Notes under the pieces: generated by a model | The model's database searches: none | What the model was told of the DNA's origin: nothing | Seen by the model: the letters and a program-made list of their open reading frames with translations, nothing else | Part shown: piece by piece, positions 59,315 to 64,000 of the stretch | Layout: every line of letters begins with the position of its first letter | How positions within the stretch are numbered: position 1 is the first letter of the stretch | DNA from: Azospirillum thiophilum | Lineage (GTDB): Bacteria > Pseudomonadota > Alphaproteobacteria > Azospirillales > Azospirillaceae | Length of the DNA stretch: 64,000 bases | Assembly (NCBI RefSeq): GCF_001305595.1 | Contig: NZ_CP012406.1 | Location: 593,501-657,500, forward strand | Direction of reading: 5' to 3' | Translations under genes and position numbers: made by a program

Positions 59315-60181
59315 CTATGCGACTGCCCAGGGGGCGGGGGGCGGCAGGGCGCCCACCGGCCGGTCGGGGTCAAGCTGGGCGATCTCCGCCAGCCGGTCGG
59401 GGTCGAGCAGGACGAGGCGCCCCTTCTGGAAATCCAGCAGATCCATCGCGCGCATCTGCTTCAGCGTTCGGCAGACATGGACGGAGGTCAGGCCGGTCGC
59501 GTCGGCGATGTGGATCTGGCTGATCGGCAGATGCACTGCGGGCACGGCAATGTCGTCCATGATGCCATCCCGGATGCCATCATGGACCCCATGAGGGGCG
59601 CTGTCCGGCAGGGCCTCCAGCGCGGTGACGCGGCGGTGCAGGTCGAGCAGAAGGTTGGCCACCCGTCCCAGTGCCGGCTGCTGGCCCACCGCCCCCAGAT
59701 GGTTCCAGGCCGACAGCACCTCCCGCGTCAGCGTGCCGGCATAGCTCATGGCGAGCTGCGGCGATGCGGTGCAGACGCGGAAGAACAGGGAATGGCGGAT
59801 CCTGCACAGGGCGACGTCGGTGATCGCCTCGGCGCTGCAGGTCATCCCGGCCGCCTCGCTGCCCTCGAACCCAAGCAGGTCGCCGGGAAGGGCGAAGCGG
59901 ATGATCTGGCGCTGGCCGTTCTCGAACAGTTTGTAAGTGGCGATCCAGCCGCTCTTCAGGATGAAGACGGACTGGACCGGCTCGCCCTGCCGGAACAGCA
60001 TCGTCCCGGCCCGGCACAGCTGGACGCGCGGCCCGTGGGGGAACAGCCGCTCCAGATCCCGCCGGTCCAGCAGGCGGCACAGGCTGGCCGCGCGTGTCGG
60101 GCAGCGGTCGCAGGCGATCGGCGCGCCCGCCGGGACCGCCGGACACGAAGGCATGAAGGAGATCGGCGTGGACCCGTCCAT
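59315..60181 (-). CDS. Crp/Fnr-family regulator with possible Fe-S cluster
   Basis: A 288-residue regulator. An N-terminal cysteine group CDRCPTRAASLC (Cys24, Cys27, Cys35) and an internal Cys115 (GMTCSAE) match the four ligands of FNR/FnrN-type oxygen sensors. The cyclic-nucleotide-type barrel spans about 45-150. The helix-turn-helix is ISQIHIADATGLTSVHVCRTLKQM. The recognition helix lacks the E-x2-S-R of classical FNR, so its DNA site may differ. An insertion with HDGIRDGIMDD sits before the helix-turn-helix. It lies just upstream of the small protein and cytochrome genes on the same strand and may control them. Confidence 0.87.
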   Translation of the reverse strand: MDGSTPISFMPSCPAVPAGAPIACDRCPTRAASLCRLLDRRDLERLFPHGPRVQLCRAGTMLFRQGEPVQSVFILKSGWIATYKLFENGQRQIIRFALPGDLLGFEGSEAAGMTCSAEAITDVALCRIRHSLFFRVCTASPQLAMSYAGTLTREVLSAWNHLGAVGQQPALGRVANLLLDLHRRVTALEALPDSAPHGVHDGIRDGIMDDIAVPAVHLPISQIHIADATGLTSVHVCRTLKQMRAMDLLDFQKGRLVLLDPDRLAEIAQLDPDRPVGALPPPAPWAVA

Positions 60182-60463
60182 GGCGGCCTCCTCCTGTACG
60201 GCAGCCCTGTGGAGCGACGCTGTGGAGCGACGTGGGGCAGCATCCGGAGCCGGTCTGGCGAAGCCGGAAACACTAAATCCGATTTAAGTCTTCGAAGAGT
60301 TCGAGGTCAACCGACAAAAAGGGTTAGTTTATGGAAGACAATGGCCAATCCTTTGAAGAATCGATCAAATGCCCATAGATCGCTGGTGGCGGTCACTATT
60401 TTCATGACGTGCGAAGGGCGGCCGGGACGGTAGGGAAAATGCTTTATATATAGACACTAAAAT

Positions 60464-63250
60464 TCAAGCGGGCGAAGAATCCGGGCGGCATTCCGGTCCA
60501 GGCGGGGCGTGGCGGCCCGGGCTGTGTTGCGGCCGGCCGGCTTCGGTCAGGACCCGGTCCAGCACCCCGACCAGATGCTCGATGCGGTAGGGCTTGGGCA
60601 GCACCAGCACGCCGGTCGCCCGCGCGACCTCCTCGCTGTAGCCGGTGGCGAGCACCACCGGAAGTCCGGGGTGGAGGCGCCGGGCGGCTTGGGCCAGATC
60701 GACGCCGCTCATCGCGCCGGGCATCACCACGTCGCTGAACAGCAGGTCGAAACCGCCGGCGGCAAGCAGTGCCAGCGCCTCGTCGGCCATGGCGGCGCGG
60801 GTGACGGTGAAGCCGGCATCCTCCAGCGCGGTCGCGACGGTCAGGGCGACGATCGGGTCGTCCTCCACCACCAGGACGCGGCCGCCATGGCGGGACGCGG
60901 CGCTCTCCACCGTCGCCGCCCCGGCCTCTGCCGCCGGGGCGGTGGCGGAGCGGCGGATCAGCAGCCCGACGGTGGTGCCGCGCCCCTCCTCGCTGTCGAT
61001 CCAGGCGATGCCGCCGGAATGGCGGGCGAAGCCATAGACCTGCGACAGGCCCAGGCCGCTGCCCTGGCCGGTCTCCTTGGTGGTGAAGAAGGGGTCGAAG
61101 GCGCGCGCCCGCACGTCGGCCGGCATGCCGGTGCCGGTGTCGCTCACCGTCAGCTGCACGAAATCGCCGGACAGCCCGTCCGGCACCTGCGGGTCGCCGG
61201 GCATCACGCTCCTGTTTACCGCCCGGATGACCAGCGAGCCGCCGCCCGGCAGCGCGTCGCGCGCGTTCACCACGAGGTTCAGCAGGGCCAGCTCCAGCTG
61301 CGTCGGATCGACCTCCACCGGCCACACGCCGGCCGCCAGCTCGATCTCCAGCCGGATGTCGGCGCGCAGGGCGCGGTTCAGCAACTCCGACATGCCGAGC
61401 ACGCGGTCGCGCAGGTCGACCGGCTCCGGCCGCAACGCCTGACGGCGGGCGAAGGCCATCAGTTGCTGCACCAGCTTGGCGCCGCGGTCCACCGCCTGCC
61501 TGCCGGCATCGACCAGCGGCTGGATGCGCGGGTTGCCCGCCCGCCTCTCGATCATGTGCAGGCAGCCGGACAGCGCCTGCAGAAGGTTGTTGAAGTCATG
61601 GGCGACGCCGCCGGTCATCCGGCCCAGGGCCTCGGTCTTCTGGGTCTGGAGCAGCGTCACCTGCACGCGCTCGCGTTCGGCCACCTCCTCGGCGACGCGG
61701 GCCTCCAGCGTGGCGTTGAGCTGTTGCAGCGTCTGCTCCGCCCGCTTGGCCTCGGTGACGTCGCTGCCTTCCACGAACAGGCCGGCGACCTGACCGGCCT
61801 CGTCCCTGATCGGCTGGTAGACGAAGGTGAGGAAGCGTTCCTCCAGCGGTCCGCCCGGACGGCGCTGGAAACGGATCGGCATGCCGTGCCCGACGAAGGG
61901 CTCGCCGTCGGCATAGACGCGGTCGAGCAGCTCGAAGAATCCCTGGCCCTGCACCTCCGGCAATGCATCGCGGGCAGGGCGGCCGGCCAGATCGCGGCGC
62001 CCGACGAGTTGGAGATAGGCGTCGTTGGTCATTTCGAACACATGGTCCGGCCCGCGCAGCACGCACATGAAGCCGGGCGCCTGCCGGAACAGGGCGCGCA
62101 GCCGGTCCCCCTCTGCCGCCAGCCGGGCATTGGCCGCCTCCACCGCGGCGCGTTCGTGCATCAGCGCCCGGTTGGCGGCCCGCAACGCGGTCTCCGCCAC
62201 CGCGCGCTCCACCGCGGCCCAGGTCCGTTCCGCCACATCCTCGGCCAGTGCGGCGTCGGCGTCGGTCCAATGGCGGGGCCGGGCCGCGTGCAGATAGAGA
62301 ATGGCCGTCAGCTGCCCCGCCTCCAGCAGCGGCACCGCCAGCAGCGACCGCACCCCGATGGCGGCGAAAGCCGCGGCTATGCCGCCGCCGGCGGTGCGCG
62401 GGTCGTCCGTCATATCGTCGAGCCGCAGGGTGCGCCCGGCCCGCAGCCCGGCGATGATCACGGGGCCGAAGGCGTCCAGCGGCCGGATCCGGCCGGCGAG
62501 GCTGGCCACCGTCCCGTCCGTCCAGTCGCATTCGACCGACAGCATGGTCCCGGTCGGGTCGACGCGGCCGTAGCCGGCCCGCGCCACCTCCAGATGGCGG
62601 CCGATCGCCCCGGAGGCGGCGGCGGTGATGCCGACCGGATCGTTCAGCCCGCGCAGCCGCTCCGCCAGATCGAGCTGGAAGGTCAGCCGCCGTTCGGCCA
62701 GGACGCGGCCGGTGTTTTCGGTGCAGGCGCAGAACATGCCGGCGACGCGGTCGGTCTCGTCACGCACCGGGCTGTAGGAGAAGGTGAAATAGGTCTCCTC
62801 CCGGTAGCCGTGCCGCTCCATCACCAGCAGCATGTCCTCGTGGTAGGTCGCCTCGCCGGCCAGCGCCCGTGCCACGAAGGGCGCCAAATCCTCCCAGATG
62901 TCGGCCCATACCTCGGCGAAGGGGCGGCCCAGCGCCTCCGGCTTGCCGCCCAGCATCGGGCGGTAGCTGTCGTTGTGGAGGAAGGTCAGCTCCGGCCCCC
63001 ACACCGTGAACATCGGGAAGCTGGAGGTCAGCATCAGGGTGACGACGGTGCGCAGCGACTGCGGCCAGCCCGCCGCCGGGCCGAGCGGCGTTGCCGACCA
63101 GTCCATCGCGCGCATCCGCTCGCCCATCGCCCCGCCGCCGGTGAACAGGTCCGGCGGCCCGCCTGTAAAAGGGCCTCCCGGCGAATCTTTGCCCGGCTGC
63201 CCGGCATGCCGCAGCCGGGCGGCGTCCTGCCAGATCGGATCGGCGCTCAT
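60464..63250 (-). CDS. Hybrid sensor histidine kinase with PAS, GAF and receiver domains
   Basis: A 928-residue soluble kinase. Its N-terminal module (WSATPLGPAAGWPQSLRTVV, WGPELTFLHNDSYRPMLGGK) is the same type as in the kinase at 53255-57640. A GAF domain (with LLAVPLLEAGQLTAILYLH), a PAS domain (FRQAPGFMCVLRGPDHVFEMTNDAYL) and a coiled coil follow. The kinase core has GGVAHDFNNLLQALSG and FFTTKETGQGSGLGLSQVYGF. It ends with one receiver domain (VVEDDPIVALTV, SDVVMPGAMSG, LPKPYRIEHL). ATG 63250 is chosen; a TTG at 63301 would add 17 residues. The GAF-PAS order resembles bacteriophytochrome-like kinases, but no chromophore cysteine is evident. Confidence 0.9.
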   Translation of the reverse strand: MSADPIWQDAARLRHAGQPGKDSPGGPFTGGPPDLFTGGGAMGERMRAMDWSATPLGPAAGWPQSLRTVVTLMLTSSFPMFTVWGPELTFLHNDSYRPMLGGKPEALGRPFAEVWADIWEDLAPFVARALAGEATYHEDMLLVMERHGYREETYFTFSYSPVRDETDRVAGMFCACTENTGRVLAERRLTFQLDLAERLRGLNDPVGITAAASGAIGRHLEVARAGYGRVDPTGTMLSVECDWTDGTVASLAGRIRPLDAFGPVIIAGLRAGRTLRLDDMTDDPRTAGGGIAAAFAAIGVRSLLAVPLLEAGQLTAILYLHAARPRHWTDADAALAEDVAERTWAAVERAVAETALRAANRALMHERAAVEAANARLAAEGDRLRALFRQAPGFMCVLRGPDHVFEMTNDAYLQLVGRRDLAGRPARDALPEVQGQGFFELLDRVYADGEPFVGHGMPIRFQRRPGGPLEERFLTFVYQPIRDEAGQVAGLFVEGSDVTEAKRAEQTLQQLNATLEARVAEEVAERERVQVTLLQTQKTEALGRMTGGVAHDFNNLLQALSGCLHMIERRAGNPRIQPLVDAGRQAVDRGAKLVQQLMAFARRQALRPEPVDLRDRVLGMSELLNRALRADIRLEIELAAGVWPVEVDPTQLELALLNLVVNARDALPGGGSLVIRAVNRSVMPGDPQVPDGLSGDFVQLTVSDTGTGMPADVRARAFDPFFTTKETGQGSGLGLSQVYGFARHSGGIAWIDSEEGRGTTVGLLIRRSATAPAAEAGAATVESAASRHGGRVLVVEDDPIVALTVATALEDAGFTVTRAAMADEALALLAAGGFDLLFSDVVMPGAMSGVDLAQAARRLHPGLPVVLATGYSEEVARATGVLVLPKPYRIEHLVGVLDRVLTEAGRPQHSPGRHAPPGPECRPDSSPA

Positions 63251-63533
63251 GCAGGTGGTGCCGCAGCCGATGCCGGGCCGCGGCGTGGAACGGTCGGACA
63301 AAAGATCCGGATTTTCATGAGAAGCATGGCGCGAAGATAAGCAATCGCCAGATGGGAGGCAATGCGATCCCCCTAGCCATTTTGGAGTAGTTTGGGCGCC
63401 TCCTCATGCGGTCGCGATCTTCAAGGTCGCGGCGATGTTGTCGATATCGTCGCCGTTGCCGCGGCTTTGTTGCCGGGGGCCGGCCGCGATGCCGGGTATT
63501 ACCGGCTTTCGCATCGTTTTTCGGGGGTGACCC

Positions 63534-64000
63534 GTGAGCCCGTTCGACCTGTCCGCCATCCTGCTGACCCTGGCGGCGACCTTCGGCTTCATCAACCACC
63601 GCTGGTTGAAGCTGCCCGGCACCATCGCCCTGTTCCTCGAAGGGCTGGTGCTGGCGCTCCTGCTCAGCGGTGCCGACCGCCTCGCCGCCAGCCTGGGCGC
63701 CGGCAACTGGCTGCGCAGCCTGGTCGGCCAGATCAGCCTGCCGGGGATCCTGCTGGACGGCATTCTCAGCCTGCTGCTCTATGCCGCCGCGGTGAACGAG
63801 GATCTGTGCGCCCTGTTGAAGCGGAAATGGACGGTGCTGGCACTGGCGACGGTCGGCGTCGTGCTCTTCACCGGGGTCATGGGCGCCGGGCTGTGGATTG
63901 CCTACTGGGTGGCCGGCATCGGCGTCCCGCTGGTCTGGTGCCTGGTGCTGGGGGCGGCCATCGCGCCGACCGACCCGGTCGCGGTGCACAGCATCCTCGG
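63534..64000 (+). CDS. CPA1-type Na+/H+ antiporter (3' end outside the window)
   Basis: The first 155 residues of a cation:proton antiporter. GTG at 63534 has GGGGG seven bases before it. Hydrophobic segments alternate with short loops from the start. ISLPGILLDGILSLLLYAAAVNEDLCAL and especially LGAAIAPTDPVAV are hallmarks of the NhaP/CPA1 group, the latter carrying the ion-binding aspartate. It is divergent from the hybrid kinase gene with 283 bases between. Together with the NhaD-like gene at 11626-13236 it is the second Na+/H+ antiporter candidate in the window. Confidence 0.88.
   Translation, partial: MSPFDLSAILLTLAATFGFINHRWLKLPGTIALFLEGLVLALLLSGADRLAASLGAGNWLRSLVGQISLPGILLDGILSLLLYAAAVNEDLCALLKRKWTVLALATVGVVLFTGVMGAGLWIAYWVAGIGVPLVWCLVLGAAIAPTDPVAVHSIL

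Noticed and set aside
60353..60368. TTGAA-N6-ATCAA upstream of the Fnr-like gene as an Fnr box
   Set aside because: The spacing is six bases instead of four, so it is not a real TTGAT-N4-ATCAA site.

Overview
The window is very GC-rich throughout and packed with short-gap, ATGA-overlapping operons. The gene set (NasT-type nitrate assimilation with an Nrt ABC importer, large hybrid kinases, a PHA synthase-like protein, Crp/Fnr regulators, a HWE kinase) suggests a free-living alphaproteobacterium of the Azospirillum/Rhodospirillales type. This is inference from gene content and codon style; there is no rRNA in the window.

Layout. 1-3905: 3' end of a galactofuranose-type sugar ABC importer (ytfR-ytfT-yjfF) and galM. 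4012-4536: five tRNAs (Leu, Ala, Asp, Gly, Val). 4800-8123: an M48 protease, then a YjfL/YjfM/YjfC-like trio. 8135-11507 (minus): NAD salvage (nadM-nudix, pncB, pncA). 11626-13236 (minus): ArsB/NhaD-family transporter.

14010-24679 is the centrepiece: a complete biotin-dependent, Na+-translocating malonate decarboxylase (MADS) cluster, in the same order as I recall for the Malonomonas rubra mad genes (G-B-A-E-C-D-H-K-F-L-M), with two additions. These are a 37-codon membrane microprotein gene before madB and a biotin-protein ligase gene between madB and madA. It is followed directly by an ECF biotin importer (bioM-bioN-bioY) and a Cache chemoreceptor. Together these genes would import malonate, build and load the special ACP, make and attach biotin-carboxyl carrier, and convert decarboxylation energy into a Na+ gradient.

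28661-33367: an AT-richer HutP-like RNA-binding protein gene, an aldo/keto reductase, an SDR with a divergent AraC regulator, and a HWE histidine kinase. 33594-45463: nitrate assimilation, with nrtABCD on the minus strand and nirB-nirD-nasA-cobA on the plus strand, diverging from an 828-bp control region. That region carries two good sigma-54 promoters and, on the nirB side, a hexaloop hairpin followed by an intrinsic terminator, the arrangement of a NasT/ANTAR-controlled leader. The two nrt ATPase frames look like one tandem-ABC gene split by a one-base frameshift.

45359-64000: NlpC/P60 hydrolase, saccharopine dehydrogenase-like protein, P-type cation ATPase, UspA, PHA synthase-like protein, two large hybrid kinases sharing an N-terminal sensory module, two small c-type cytochromes, an Fnr-like regulator with Fe-S cysteines, and a truncated CPA1 Na+/H+ antiporter. 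This last stretch resembles a low-oxygen/energy-stress neighbourhood (inference). No CRISPR array, transposase, phage gene or rRNA was seen.
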